A DNA stretch of 64,000 bases from JBIQKZ01 sp044464765 (GCA_044464765.1 JBIQKZ010000018.1:1-64000); one strand, 5' to 3'. Counted from the stretch's first letter, positions 1 to 7,725 are shown. Translations and numbers: made by a program. Notes: generated by a model not told the origin, from the sequence alone.

Positions 1-50
1 AGTGGTTCAGTTTTACTTTGCGCGAAGTGGCTCATTATTACTTTGCGCGC
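1..50. repeat. Two tandem 25-bp repeats, probable end of an IS21-like element
   Basis: Positions 1-25 and 26-50 are imperfect copies of one unit, agtgg(t/c)tca(g/t)t(t/a)ttactttgcgcg. IS21-family elements carry iterated terminal repeats at each end, and this pair has that look. A decayed nuclease gene starts immediately after, consistent with an insertion that truncated it. No transposase is in the window, so the element itself would lie to the left. IS assignment is inference; the tandem repeat is seen directly. Confidence 0.45.
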
Positions 51-54
51 AACA

Positions 55-286
55 AAGGGCGATGTGTATGTTTTCACGGGGCCGGTGTATGCGGAGAGGT
101 CGGCGACGATCGGGGGCGGGCGGGATGACGGTGCCGAGCTATCTGTACAAGGTTGTCTACCATGCGACGATCGGGAAATCATGGGTGCATTGGCAGGCGA
201 ATAGCCCGGTTGCCGTGGCGGGGGCGCGGGTCAGTTATGACGAGTTTGTGGGGCGCACGGGGATGAGAGTGCTACCAGAGGATTAG
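55..286 (+). pseudogene. DNA/RNA non-specific endonuclease, 3' remnant with frameshift
   Basis: One frame from 55 reads KGDVYVFTGPVYAERSATIG; after the G-rich run at about 110-124 the similarity continues in another frame from 125 (VPSYLYKVVY, then WVHWQANS and SYDEFVGRTG). These match the C-terminal half of secreted DNA/RNA non-specific endonucleases (NucA/NucG type), which cut nucleic acid with a metal-bound His-Asn site; that catalytic half is missing. The 5' side ends at the IS-like repeats. With both a frameshift and a 5' truncation it is not expected to make active enzyme. Confidence 0.7.
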
Positions 287-348
287 GGCGGGCGAAAGAA
301 GACCTAGCAGCGGCCCGCTTGGGGGAATCCCTTGCAAGGAGATAATCG

Positions 349-1095
349 CTACAAGGCGATTGATTGTTCGAGCATAGACGATCGATGGCTGTGGCGAGGC
401 ATGTCGTCGTAGGTCTTGCCGTTAAGTAGGCGCCCGGTTTTTTCTTTTCGCACACCGCCCCACTGTTTAAAGAAAAACGCGACATCCGCGTCCTCGCACT
501 GAACGCGGATCGATTGAGCCCATTCTTCGAGCATTGGTCGCGCGCCTTTGCCGGATTCGCCGCCAACAATTACCCAATCAATGCCCTGCAAACGTAAGTC
601 ATCTAGAGGACCTATCAAGGGCTCGCAGGACAAGAATTTCACTTTTGCAGGTGTTTTTGCCAAGTCTGTAACGCGATGTTTGACGCGTTTGTCCTCGACG
701 CTGACGCCCATCCAAATATTATCAGTCCAAGGTAACTGGTTTGCGATTTGCAGCAATCGTTCAGATCGCTTCGTTAAGATCTGAAAAGTGTGTTGAGGGC
801 AGTCGACCATCGTTTTAAAGACAGCATTTATAAAATCGAACGGCACATCGTCTTGGAACAGGTCGCTCATTGAGTTTACGAAGACTAAGCGCGGCTTCTT
901 CCATTTTCTTGGCGCTGCGATAAGGTCTGAATGCAAGGTCGGCTGGAATCCGTTGACGTATCGTGGTGAGCCCATGGCCACGAGACGTTTTGCCATTTTT
1001 TCAGCGTAACAGTTCTTGCAGCCCTGACTCACCTTAATGCAGCCGGTGACGGGATTCCATGTCATTTCGGTCCACTCTATTCCTGTTTTCTTCAT
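349..1095 (-). CDS. DUF5131 (phage Gp37/Gp68-type) three-Cys-motif protein
   Basis: 248 aa. The N-terminus has EWTEMTWNPVTGC followed by Cys19-X6-Cys26-X2-Cys29-Tyr-Ala, the three-Cys signature of DUF5131, reminiscent of radical-SAM iron-sulfur loops such as the one in spore photoproduct lyase. Later landmarks are FVNSMSDLF, LSCEPLIGP and VIVGGESG. The start at 1095 is preferred over an upstream in-frame ATG at 1146 because it follows AGGA and begins at the conserved MKKTGIEWT. The upstream region carries a LexA-type SOS box. It lies downstream of tcmP on the same strand, the usual partner arrangement. The biochemical role is unknown; a radical-SAM-like activity on nucleic acid is only a hypothesis. 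Confidence 0.85.
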   Translation of the reverse strand: MKKTGIEWTEMTWNPVTGCIKVSQGCKNCYAEKMAKRLVAMGSPRYVNGFQPTLHSDLIAAPRKWKKPRLVFVNSMSDLFQDDVPFDFINAVFKTMVDCPQHTFQILTKRSERLLQIANQLPWTDNIWMGVSVEDKRVKHRVTDLAKTPAKVKFLSCEPLIGPLDDLRLQGIDWVIVGGESGKGARPMLEEWAQSIRVQCEDADVAFFFKQWGGVRKEKTGRLLNGKTYDDMPRHSHRSSMLEQSIAL

Positions 1096-1112
1096 GCTGA
1101 TGGTCCTGTTGA

Positions 1113-1128
1113 CTGTCTGTATGTACAG
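1113..1128 (-). promoter_or_regulatory. LexA-type SOS box upstream of the DUF5131 gene
   Basis: The 16-mer CTGTCTGTATGTACAG fits CTGT-N8-ACAG, the LexA operator consensus of gamma- and betaproteobacteria. It ends 18 bp before the DUF5131 start codon and overlaps the predicted -10 element, the standard geometry for LexA repression. This suggests induction on DNA damage. LexA itself is not in the window. Confidence 0.7.
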
Positions 1129-1154
1129 TATAAATACCGTGTTCAAAAATTCAA
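1127..1154 (-). promoter_or_regulatory. Predicted sigma-70 promoter of the DUF5131 gene
   Basis: On the minus strand, TTGAAT (1154-1149) is followed after 16 bp by TATACT (1132-1127). The -10 overlaps the LexA-type box. An internal promoter here would let the DUF5131 gene be expressed independently of tcmP, which ends 117 bp upstream of its start codon. Confidence 0.5.
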
Positions 1155-1211
1155 GCGCAAGTAGGATAAATATTTGAAATTAATTACGCTTTGCGATACT
1201 TGAGGGCATAA

Positions 1212-2132
1212 TTATGATTTCAATATATGGCTTGCGATATTTGTCGCGACGCCAATTGCTTTCGGGCTCGGATTCGAAAGCAAAAAATAAAGTGCAAATA
1301 GTGGTGAGCCTCTTGGGTTTTTCTCATCTCCACTTTGGTATAGGATTTTAGGGCCGGTGACGCTTGTGAAGATTTCCCCCAGACGTTCGGAGACGAACTG
1401 TAGCATTTCTGTATGCTCGACCTGCCGCTCATCAATGTCTTCCCCGAATAAGGATTTCTGCGCTGGTGGCGCGTAGAACTTATCCCTCCATTCTCTCGTT
1501 CCCAGTATTCGATCCAACGCCGCCTCCTTGCCCGCGTCGAGCGCTGCTGCGCTTTTAGTTGCCTGGCGATACAGCCCTGAATATGGGAAGAGGTACCAGA
1601 TATCGATTCCGGGCGCGTTCGATAATGCGACAAGCGTTTCCCAGGCGAGCTCCATTCCATACGGATCAAGAAACAATACCGCTCGCTCTTTTCGCCAAGA
1701 ATATTTTTTACATATAGCCTCAATAGCAACGTTGGCATCACTGTGCATTATGTCAATCGATCGGCCAGGGTATGCGTCTTTTAGATCACGTAGGGCACTT
1801 TGCTTCTTGCGGTCGCGCTCAATGAAGTAATACTTGTGAAAAGGTGGCTCGATATCCAGTGCTCGGCTAGCCGAGCCATCGACTGTTCGCTTTTGCCCAT
1901 CTACCTTGATATCACACCGTCCCGTGCCAGCAAACGCGTCAATATAGATTTTTGTGAAGGACTTGTTTTTAAGCGCTTGAGCATATGCTGACAGGTACTT
2001 CTGCACGGCTTCGAGTTTCATGACCGTCCACGCCCCACCGAACTCATGATGACCGATACTCTCGTCATCGGCGTTGAGCTCAGTGGTAAGTGGATGTTGC
2101 GCCTGCTTAGGTGTGCGCACGTCTGCCTCCAT
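1212..2132 (-). CDS. tcmP: Three-Cys-motif partner protein TcmP
   Basis: Up to 306 aa. It has the layout of the TcmP family, whose genes are typically found beside DUF5131 genes. Seen directly: IDAFAGTG (about 64-71), FIERD (about 103-107) and FLDPYG (about 154-159). These resemble motif I, the motif II acidic end and the DPPY-like motif of Rossmann-fold SAM methyltransferases, so a nucleic-acid methyltransferase-like fold is inferred. The ATG at 2132 has no good ribosome site; a GTG at 2120 sits 6 nt after GGAG and is a likely alternative start (302 aa). Substrate unknown. Confidence 0.85.
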   Translation of the reverse strand: MEADVRTPKQAQHPLTTELNADDESIGHHEFGGAWTVMKLEAVQKYLSAYAQALKNKSFTKIYIDAFAGTGRCDIKVDGQKRTVDGSASRALDIEPPFHKYYFIERDRKKQSALRDLKDAYPGRSIDIMHSDANVAIEAICKKYSWRKERAVLFLDPYGMELAWETLVALSNAPGIDIWYLFPYSGLYRQATKSAAALDAGKEAALDRILGTREWRDKFYAPPAQKSLFGEDIDERQVEHTEMLQFVSERLGEIFTSVTGPKILYQSGDEKNPRGSPLFALYFLLSNPSPKAIGVATNIASHILKS

Positions 2133-2179
2133 CTACGAAATTTCTGTAACTTCATCTAAACCAGGCCCGCCTCCGCCAC

Positions 2180-2287
2180 TTACAGCTTTAGTGCAAGACC
2201 GGCACTCACCCACAGCACCACAACAGCAATCACCCCAACGGTCATGAGCGCTTCTGGCAGGGCGTCGAATACAGAAATAGAGGTCAC
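2180..2287 (-). CDS. Tiny single-span membrane protein (35 aa)
   Basis: GTG start with GAGGTG 8 nt upstream. The product begins MTSISVFDALPEALM and continues into one hydrophobic helix (about residues 15-34) ending ALKL. It follows a second tiny hydrophobic gene by 30 bp on the same strand. Size and single span recall filamentous-phage minor coat proteins (pVII/pIX class) or small holin parts, but no specific homology is recognised. Confidence rests on the ribosome site and the paired arrangement. Confidence 0.45.
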   Translation of the reverse strand: MTSISVFDALPEALMTVGVIAVVVLWVSAGLALKL

Positions 2288-2317
2288 GTTGTCACCTCGC
2301 TGTCGTTGGTCCGCAAC

Positions 2318-2416
2318 TCACTTGCGCTGAAACGCATCCCAACACACCACGCCCAAAATCGCGACCCCCACTGCGATAAATGCTTTGGCTGCTGCGCTGG
2401 TACTGAAAAACATCAT
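2318..2416 (-). CDS. Tiny single-span membrane protein (32 aa)
   Basis: The product starts MMFFSTSAAAKAFIAVGVAI, has one transmembrane segment (about 11-25) and a basic end FQRK. Two adjacent ATGs (2416, 2413) follow a purine-rich AAGAAAG stretch. It sits between a small lipoprotein gene and the 35-aa membrane gene. Like its neighbour it matches the size class of inovirus coat proteins; function unknown. Confidence 0.45.
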   Translation of the reverse strand: MMFFSTSAAAKAFIAVGVAILGVVCWDAFQRK

Positions 2417-2452
2417 TTCTACTTTCTTGCAAAACTACATTAATTTCATTTC

Positions 2453-2812
2453 TTATTGGGTCGCCTGGGGTGATTGGCTCCCGCCGTCGCCGGCCCCTTG
2501 AGCGCATCCTTTCTGAGCGGATACATCCTTCAGTTGCTTTAGTCTGCTATTGGCGCTTGTGACGGCGTTGTCTTTTTCCATCAAGTTACCGATGCCGAAG
2601 TCGCCAAGGAAAGATAGAACCGATCGACCGTCGAACTGACTTTCTTTGTCAACGTGATCCAGGAAGCCCATAACCTTGGCCTCTTCTAGCGCGATTTCTC
2701 GACACGTCATTGTTTGACGCTCATAGTCGGTCAGTTCTCCTTGTCGGCCATAGTTCTTAGTGGCGCATCCAGCCATAGCCAGCGACAATACGGCGATCAC
2801 GATCTTTCGCAT
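2453..2812 (-). CDS. Small lipoprotein, phage-associated type
   Basis: About 119 aa. The N-terminus MRKIVIAVLSLAMAGC is a short lipoprotein signal with lipobox LAMAGC; the mature part is hydrophilic with several Cys (TCREIA, KGCAQG) and ends in a Gly/Ser/Gln-rich tail. The start at 2812 is chosen because AAGGA lies 5 nt upstream; an ATG at 2818 would sit inside that ribosome site. Family not recognised. Its place upstream of two tiny membrane genes suggests a phage or element cassette. Confidence 0.6.
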   Translation of the reverse strand: MRKIVIAVLSLAMAGCATKNYGRQGELTDYERQTMTCREIALEEAKVMGFLDHVDKESQFDGRSVLSFLGDFGIGNLMEKDNAVTSANSRLKQLKDVSAQKGCAQGAGDGGSQSPQATQ

Positions 2813-2913
2813 GCCCATCCTTACAAAAACATATTTAATTCAAATTTTGTTACTTGTGGGCCGAGTTAATAATCTACTGCAAAAACATCAATTCAGGGTT
2901 TTTTTATGTTGAG

Positions 2914-3060
2914 CTACTTCTTGGCGTTAGCCAGAACGTATTGACGCTCTTTGTTGCCAAGAATCCGGTAGGCTTCGAGCGGGTTTCGCTCTTTCCGGAA
3001 AAGTTTGGTTACTGGAATCTCTAAGACTAACCGAAGTAGGTTGTCCACCTCTATACGCAT
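2914..3060 (-). CDS. Small hypothetical protein (48 aa)
   Basis: The reading frame begins MRIEVDNLLRLVLEIPVTKL and ends in a basic stretch with RILGNKERQYVLANAKK. A GGGG tract lies just upstream of the ATG. It leads a minus-strand series of small genes (lipoprotein, two membrane peptides) and is followed by AT-rich sequence. No family recognised; it could be the 3' remnant of a longer phage gene. Confidence 0.35.
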   Translation of the reverse strand: MRIEVDNLLRLVLEIPVTKLFRKERNPLEAYRILGNKERQYVLANAKK

Positions 3061-3081
3061 TGACCCCATGTCAATGCATGT

Positions 3082-3921
3082 TCATGCCGCCGCTGGCGAC
3101 AGCTTCAGAATCGACCGTGCTTGCTGCCAGGTTGCCACTGGTCGCTCGTATCGTTCGCAAAGCTCCGCCGCACGGCGCACCAGGGCGGCGTTCGAGGGTG
3201 CGAGGTTGTTCCGGTCAAGCCGGATATTGTCTTCAAGCCCCGTGCGAGCGTGGCCGCCGGCGGCGACTGTCCATTCGTTAAGCACGATCTGGTTCGCGCC
3301 GATGCCGGCGGCGCACCAGGGCGCATCCAGGCCGAAAAGACGTTGAACGGTATGCACGTAGTAATCAAAGACGTCGCGATCGACGGGCATGGCGTTTTTT
3401 ACGCCCATGACAAACTGAACGTAAGGCCGGCCCTGGATCTGCCCACGGTCCCACATTTCCTTGGCCTTGAAGATATGGCTCAGGTCGAAGGCTTCGATCT
3501 CGGGCTTGACGTTGTACTGGATCATTTCCGCGGCCAGCCAATCCACGAGATCAGGAGAATTCTCGTAGACGCGTGTTGGGAAATTATTTGAACCAACAGC
3601 CAGCGAGGCCATCTCGGGGGCGAGCGGCAGCATTCCACCGCGTTCACGGTCCGCCCCGGAGCGCCCACCCGTGGAGAGCTGAATGATCATGCCGGGGCAA
3701 TGCTTTCTGATGCCTTCCATAAGCTGAGCAAAACGGTCGGGATCGGATGTTGGCCGCCCGTCATCTTGCCGCACATGGGCATGAACAATCGTGGCGCCCG
3801 CCTCGAAGGCTTCGTGCGTGCTTTCAACTTGTTCGGAAACTGTGACGGGAACTGCGGGGTTGTCTTTTTTGTTAGGAACCGACCCCGTGATCGCCACGCA
3901 GATAATACAAGGATTGCCCAT
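3082..3921 (-). CDS. BKACE-family beta-keto acid cleavage enzyme (DUF849)
   Basis: 279 aa, full length for the family that condenses a beta-keto acid with acetyl-CoA (prototype: 3-keto-5-aminohexanoate cleavage enzyme, Kce). Seen: N-terminal CVAITGSVP, then TIVHAHVR with His47 and His49 as the expected zinc ligands, STGGRSG for substrate and CoA contacts, and the C-terminal NEWTVAAGGHARTGLEDN signature with the conserved Glu. The start follows GAGGG. The physiological substrate cannot be told from sequence; the GntR gene and Liv-type transporter nearby suggest catabolism of an imported organic acid or amino acid derivative. Confidence 0.88.
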   Translation of the reverse strand: MGNPCIICVAITGSVPNKKDNPAVPVTVSEQVESTHEAFEAGATIVHAHVRQDDGRPTSDPDRFAQLMEGIRKHCPGMIIQLSTGGRSGADRERGGMLPLAPEMASLAVGSNNFPTRVYENSPDLVDWLAAEMIQYNVKPEIEAFDLSHIFKAKEMWDRGQIQGRPYVQFVMGVKNAMPVDRDVFDYYVHTVQRLFGLDAPWCAAGIGANQIVLNEWTVAAGGHARTGLEDNIRLDRNNLAPSNAALVRRAAELCERYERPVATWQQARSILKLSPAAA

Positions 3922-4081
3922 AGCGCCCTCGATGAAAAATGGTTTGAAAACCAGGCTTCTTTATGCTGCCTGAACCTTGGCTTGGTTGCTTCGTTCTATG
4001 CCGATGTCTTGCACCGGCTAGGTAGCCACAGCATAGCCGAAATATTTCGTAGCATGAATGAGAGACTTGAAAGCGTTAACC

Positions 4082-4648
4082 CTAGTTTTTTCCTGAAGTG
4101 GCGTCGCTCATGCGCCCCACCAGCCAGCCCAGCCCGTCTTTCTCACCCTGGCTCACGATCTGCATCCCGCCGAAGGCGTGCTGTAGCTCTCCCGCCTTTG
4201 CCCGGAACCGGCCCGGCTTGGCGTCAACCTCGCTGAGCACGACAATGGCGAGCATTCCGCCAGGGGCAAGCCGGGCTTTCATGGCTGGGTACAGCCGGGT
4301 GTCACGAAACTTATGACACAGCAGCAAGTCGACCGGGGGCGTGTCGGGAAGGCCGGCATCCAGATCGTGCACCTCGAAGTGGCAGTGTTCGCTTACGCCA
4401 GCGTTTGTGGCAAGCATCCGGGCTTGAGCAATGGCCACGGGTGATAGGTCCACGCCATACACATCCATTCCCCGGCGTGCAAGCCATACAGCAGTCTGGC
4501 CTTGGCCGCACGCGATTTCCAGGCAGCGGCCACGGGCGGGAAACTGTTCTGCACAGTCGATAAAGGTTGGAAGGGGGATTTCTTTGCCAGGGACGCGTGC
4601 GGCAGAGTTGCTGTAAACGCTATCCCAGCGGCTGTTCTTTTCGTTCAT
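4082..4648 (-). CDS. Class I SAM-dependent methyltransferase
   Basis: 188 aa from the ATG at 4648. Motif I LEIACGQGQTA, the acidic motif VYGVDLSP and a motif IV-like DLLLCHKF mark a seven-strand SAM methyltransferase of the UbiE/TehB size class. Upstream ATGs at 4669 and 4714 exist, but MNEKNSRWDSVY looks like the natural N-terminus; none has a strong ribosome site. It is divergent from the DinB-family gene, 89 bp away. Substrate unknown (small molecule or metalloid likely by family). Confidence 0.8.
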   Translation of the reverse strand: MNEKNSRWDSVYSNSAARVPGKEIPLPTFIDCAEQFPARGRCLEIACGQGQTAVWLARRGMDVYGVDLSPVAIAQARMLATNAGVSEHCHFEVHDLDAGLPDTPPVDLLLCHKFRDTRLYPAMKARLAPGGMLAIVVLSEVDAKPGRFRAKAGELQHAFGGMQIVSQGEKDGLGWLVGRMSDATSGKN

Positions 4649-4737
4649 AGGGGTGACTTCTAGACGCATGAATGATGGGCGGGTATCGGGCAATAGTAGA
4701 ATAACTTTGCACACTACCTGACCCGGAGGAACCGTCC

Positions 4738-5241
4738 ATGACTCCCGACAGCGCCAGGTGCATGGCGCAATACAACCAGTGGTTCAATACGAAGCTCTAT
4801 CGTGCCGCCTCCCAATTGCCCGAAGTCGATTATTACCTGGATCGGCAACTGTACTTTGGATCCATCCACAAGACATTGAATCATCTGTTACTGGCCGATC
4901 GAATTTGGCTAGGCAGGTTTACCGGGGTGCCCTATCATGCCGAGCGCCTGGACCAGGTGCTTTACGCAGACTTGAAGACACTGGGCGAGGCGCGTACCCA
5001 AACTGATCGTCAGATAATCGACTGGGCGGCTGGCCTGACTCGCACCCATCTGGAAGGCGATCTTCGCTACACCAGCATCGTGACGCGTGAAGAAAAGCGG
5101 GGCCCTTTGTGGGAGTTCGTTCTGCACTTTTTCAATCATCAAACCCATCATCGCGGGCAGGTGACCGCCGCACTGAGCCAGGCAGGGCTGGACTACGGCG
5201 TGACGGATCTAATCGGTATGCCGCAAGGCAATGCACGATGA
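4738..5241 (+). CDS. DinB-family metal-dependent protein
   Basis: 167 aa helical-bundle protein. The family's three metal-binding His are visible: HKTLNHLLLAD near residue 45-50 and HHRGQ near 138-142. It begins MTPDSARCMAQYNQWFN, the family's usual N-terminal helix, after a strong GGAGG site. DinB/YfiT-like proteins are often thiol-dependent transferases or stress proteins; the actual reaction is not known. It has no clear operon partner. Confidence 0.85.
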   Translation: MTPDSARCMAQYNQWFNTKLYRAASQLPEVDYYLDRQLYFGSIHKTLNHLLLADRIWLGRFTGVPYHAERLDQVLYADLKTLGEARTQTDRQIIDWAAGLTRTHLEGDLRYTSIVTREEKRGPLWEFVLHFFNHQTHHRGQVTAALSQAGLDYGVTDLIGMPQGNAR

Positions 5242-5368
5242 CGTCTCGCTGAACTGATCAACGAGGGGTACTAAAGGCGCGGGCGGCTGAAATTTGTTCG
5301 TTGTGGGGGCGCCCGCCCTACGATCAGCAAAAGACCGTTGGGTAAATCGCAGTACACCGATCGATCTT

Positions 5369-5473
5369 TTGGTATACCAAGCAAAGGAAATAGCTAAAAA
5401 TATAGCGTATAAGAACACCTAATATAGGTATTTACCCTAGTTTCGGTATACATCATAAGAATTCCGGTATACA
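5369..5473. promoter_or_regulatory. Three GGTATAC operator-like sites upstream of the GntR gene
   Basis: The 350-bp stretch 5242-5591 has no gene. It holds a perfect palindrome TTGGTATACCAA at 5369-5380 and two copies of CGGTATACA at 5444-5452 and 5465-5473, exactly 21 bp apart (two helical turns). These fit the TNGTNNNACNA half-site pattern of FadR-subfamily GntR operators, so autoregulation by the adjacent regulator is inferred. No convincing -35/-10 pair was singled out. Confidence 0.6.
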
Positions 5474-5591
5474 GTTGCCAGACTTTGTTTCCTTGTATCT
5501 CGACGGTTTATGTATTAAAAATTTGTATCCTGTCGACTTATATTGGTTTTCAGCGGCGTGTTTTACGCCTTGGCGAGGTCGGCTTCTAAAC

Positions 5592-6332
5592 ATGCGTAGT
5601 GAACAGAAAATGGATACCCAGACAGCGCGTCTTGTGGTCGAACTACGAAACCTCATCATGCAAGGCAAATTGCTGGCGGGCGAGCGCCTGGTCGAGGCGA
5701 CCTTGTCGGCCATGCTGGATGCGTCGCGAACACCGGTGCGGGCTGCGTTGCTGATGCTTGAACAACAAGGCTTGGTTGAGCGGGTCAAGGGTGGGGGCTA
5801 TGTCGTCAAGGCCTATACCGCGCGTGAGATTTCCGAGGCGATTTCTGTGCATGCGTATCTTGAAGGGATGGCAGCGCGCCTTGTCGCCGAAAAAGGGGTG
5901 TCGGCCCAACTGAGCCTGCAGCTCCAGGCCTGCCTGGACGAGGGCGCCCGAGTGTTGGAGACGGCGCCCCTGGATATGCAAGCCATTGCTGCCTACCTGG
6001 CGAATAACGTCAAGTTTCATGGCTTGATCATCGATGCTGCCGATCACAAGGTGCTGAAGCAGACCTTACAGTTTCTGGATCGTATTCCATTCGCAGCGGC
6101 GGGGGGAATGCTGCCATTTCATGCCAGCCGGCCCGACAGCGACGAGGCCATGCGTTATGCGCAACACCAGCATCATGCGCTGGTCGAGGCATTGCGCAAG
6201 GGGCAGGGCGCACGCGCGCAGGCCTTGGCCGAAGAGCACCGCCAGATTGCTTTATTCAATTTGCAGCATGCCACTCAGCATGCCGAAGATGTTGTCGATG
6301 TATTGCCGGTGCTGCGGATGGCTTCGTTGTAG
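5592..6332 (+). CDS. GntR-family regulator, FadR/FCD subfamily
   Basis: About 246 aa from the ATG at 5592. The winged helix is at the N-terminus (QTARLVVELRNLIMQGKLLAGERLVE..., then the recognition region SRTPVRAALLMLEQQGLVER), followed by an all-helical FCD ligand domain with HGLIIDAA and QHQHHALVEAL. An in-frame ATG 117 bp upstream has no conserved N-terminal sequence. It lies 134 bp before a Liv-type binding-protein gene on the same strand, so it probably controls that transporter. The effector would be a carboxylate. Confidence 0.85.
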   Translation: MRSEQKMDTQTARLVVELRNLIMQGKLLAGERLVEATLSAMLDASRTPVRAALLMLEQQGLVERVKGGGYVVKAYTAREISEAISVHAYLEGMAARLVAEKGVSAQLSLQLQACLDEGARVLETAPLDMQAIAAYLANNVKFHGLIIDAADHKVLKQTLQFLDRIPFAAAGGMLPFHASRPDSDEAMRYAQHQHHALVEALRKGQGARAQALAEEHRQIALFNLQHATQHAEDVVDVLPVLRMASL

Positions 6333-6466
6333 CCGATTCAATGTGTTTAAACGGGGGTCGCAAGATCCAAATGGGGGAAGGTCCGGTATCCCGATGCAAA
6401 TAATCCATTCATCACGGATGCAGGGCCTTATCAAGGTAGTTCCAATTTAAAGTCGAGGAGTTCTTC

Positions 6467-7669
6467 ATGAATCCATTCAAATCAAAAAGACGCACGCTGC
6501 TGACGGCTGCTATGGCCGCTACGCTGGCGATGCCTTTCGCGGGGGTCGCGCAGGCGGCCGACGATGACCCTATTCGTATTGGTTACACCATGTCGCGCAC
6601 AGGTCCTTACGCGGGCGGGGCGCAGGTGTCGCAAGAGCCTAACTACCTGTTGTGGGCGGAGCAGGTCAACGCCAATGGCGGCATTATGGTCGACGGCAAG
6701 AAGCGCAAGGTCGAGCTGATCTCCTACGAGGACCGAAGCGATATCGAGACAGCCGTTCGCACCTATCAGAAGATGATGGGCAGCGACAAGCTCGATCTGA
6801 TCCTGCCGCCGTGGGGCTCGGCCATGAACTTTGCCATTGCGCCGATCGCCAACCGCTACGGCTATCCTTTCCTGGCTCCCACCGCCTTGTCGCGCAAGCT
6901 CATCGACATGAAGCTGCCGTATTTCTTTTCCCTGCTCCAGCAGCCCGACAAGATGATGGATTCGGTGGCCGACATGTTGGCTGCCAACCAGGTCAAGACG
7001 GTGGCCACCGTCTATATGGATGACTTGTTCGGTCTGGAAAACGTGGCTGCCTTGCGTGAATCCCTGAAAGAGCGAAACATCGAACTGGTTGAAGATGTCA
7101 GCTACCCGCTTGGCGTGAAAGATCTTTCGCCCGTGCTGAAGTCGATCAAGGCCAAGGACCCTGATGCCTTTATCGCGATTACTTATCCGCCCGACACCTT
7201 GCTGGTGTCTTCGCAAGCGCGCGAAATCGAGTTCAATCCCAAGTTCTTCTATGCATCCGTGGGTACGGCTTTCCCACTGTATAAGCAGCGCATCGGCGAG
7301 AACACCGAAGGCGTGTTGGGCATGGGTTCCTGGAACGCCAAGGTGACGCCTGCCGCCAAGGAATATTTCGATGCGCACGTGAAGCATGCGAACAAAGAGC
7401 CCGATCGCTGGGCCAGCGGCCACGCCTATGCCGGCCTTGAAATCCTGCAGAAGGCTATCGAAGAAGTGGGCCTGGATCGCAAGAAGCTGCGCGACTACAT
7501 TGCCAGCAATGAGTTCGACACCATCCTGGGCAAGATCCATTTCAAGGACGGCGAGAACGACAGCATTCCAGGTACGGTCAGTCAGTGGCAGGGCGACGAG
7601 TTTGAAGTCGTCTGGCCCAAGGATCGTGCAACAGCCGAGCTGATTGTGCCCAAGCCCGACTGGAAGTAA
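6467..7669 (+). CDS. Branched-chain-type ABC transporter substrate-binding protein
   Basis: 400 aa periplasmic type I binding protein (LivJ/amide-binding class). A Sec signal peptide is clear: MNPFKSKRRTLLTAAMAATL, then FAGVAQA before ADDDPIR. The mature start IRIGYTMSRTGPYAGG is typical of the family. First gene of a binding protein-H-M-G-F transporter; GAGGAG-like site upstream. The ligand may be an amino acid, amide or aromatic/organic acid and is not identifiable by eye. A very stable hairpin follows the stop codon. Confidence 0.92.
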   Translation: MNPFKSKRRTLLTAAMAATLAMPFAGVAQAADDDPIRIGYTMSRTGPYAGGAQVSQEPNYLLWAEQVNANGGIMVDGKKRKVELISYEDRSDIETAVRTYQKMMGSDKLDLILPPWGSAMNFAIAPIANRYGYPFLAPTALSRKLIDMKLPYFFSLLQQPDKMMDSVADMLAANQVKTVATVYMDDLFGLENVAALRESLKERNIELVEDVSYPLGVKDLSPVLKSIKAKDPDAFIAITYPPDTLLVSSQAREIEFNPKFFYASVGTAFPLYKQRIGENTEGVLGMGSWNAKVTPAAKEYFDAHVKHANKEPDRWASGHAYAGLEILQKAIEEVGLDRKKLRDYIASNEFDTILGKIHFKDGENDSIPGTVSQWQGDEFEVVWPKDRATAELIVPKPDWK

Positions 7670-7725
7670 TCAATCGGACAGCCGGTGCGAAGTATGGGGC
7701 CGCGTTTAGCGCGCTCCAGACATTT

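Noticed and set aside
1113..1128. Reading the dyad as a phage-repressor operator rather than a LexA box
   Set aside because: CTGT-N8-ACAG matches LexA consensus directly, and no repressor gene is nearby; the alternative remains possible but is weaker.
2292..2507. Arg-rich 71-codon minus-strand frame overlapping the small membrane gene
   Set aside because: It overlaps the better supported 32-aa and lipoprotein frames in another phase and has no ribosome site.
2876..2912. Possible terminator with T-run near 2900
   Set aside because: T-run present, but the adjacent stem is only about 3 bp.
3121..3591. Plus-strand frame (156 codons) opposite the BKACE gene
   Set aside because: No motif; the minus-strand frame is a full-length BKACE enzyme.
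6482..7540. Long minus-strand frame (352 codons) across the binding-protein gene
   Set aside because: It is antisense to a clearly conserved periplasmic binding protein; composition is that of a shadow frame.
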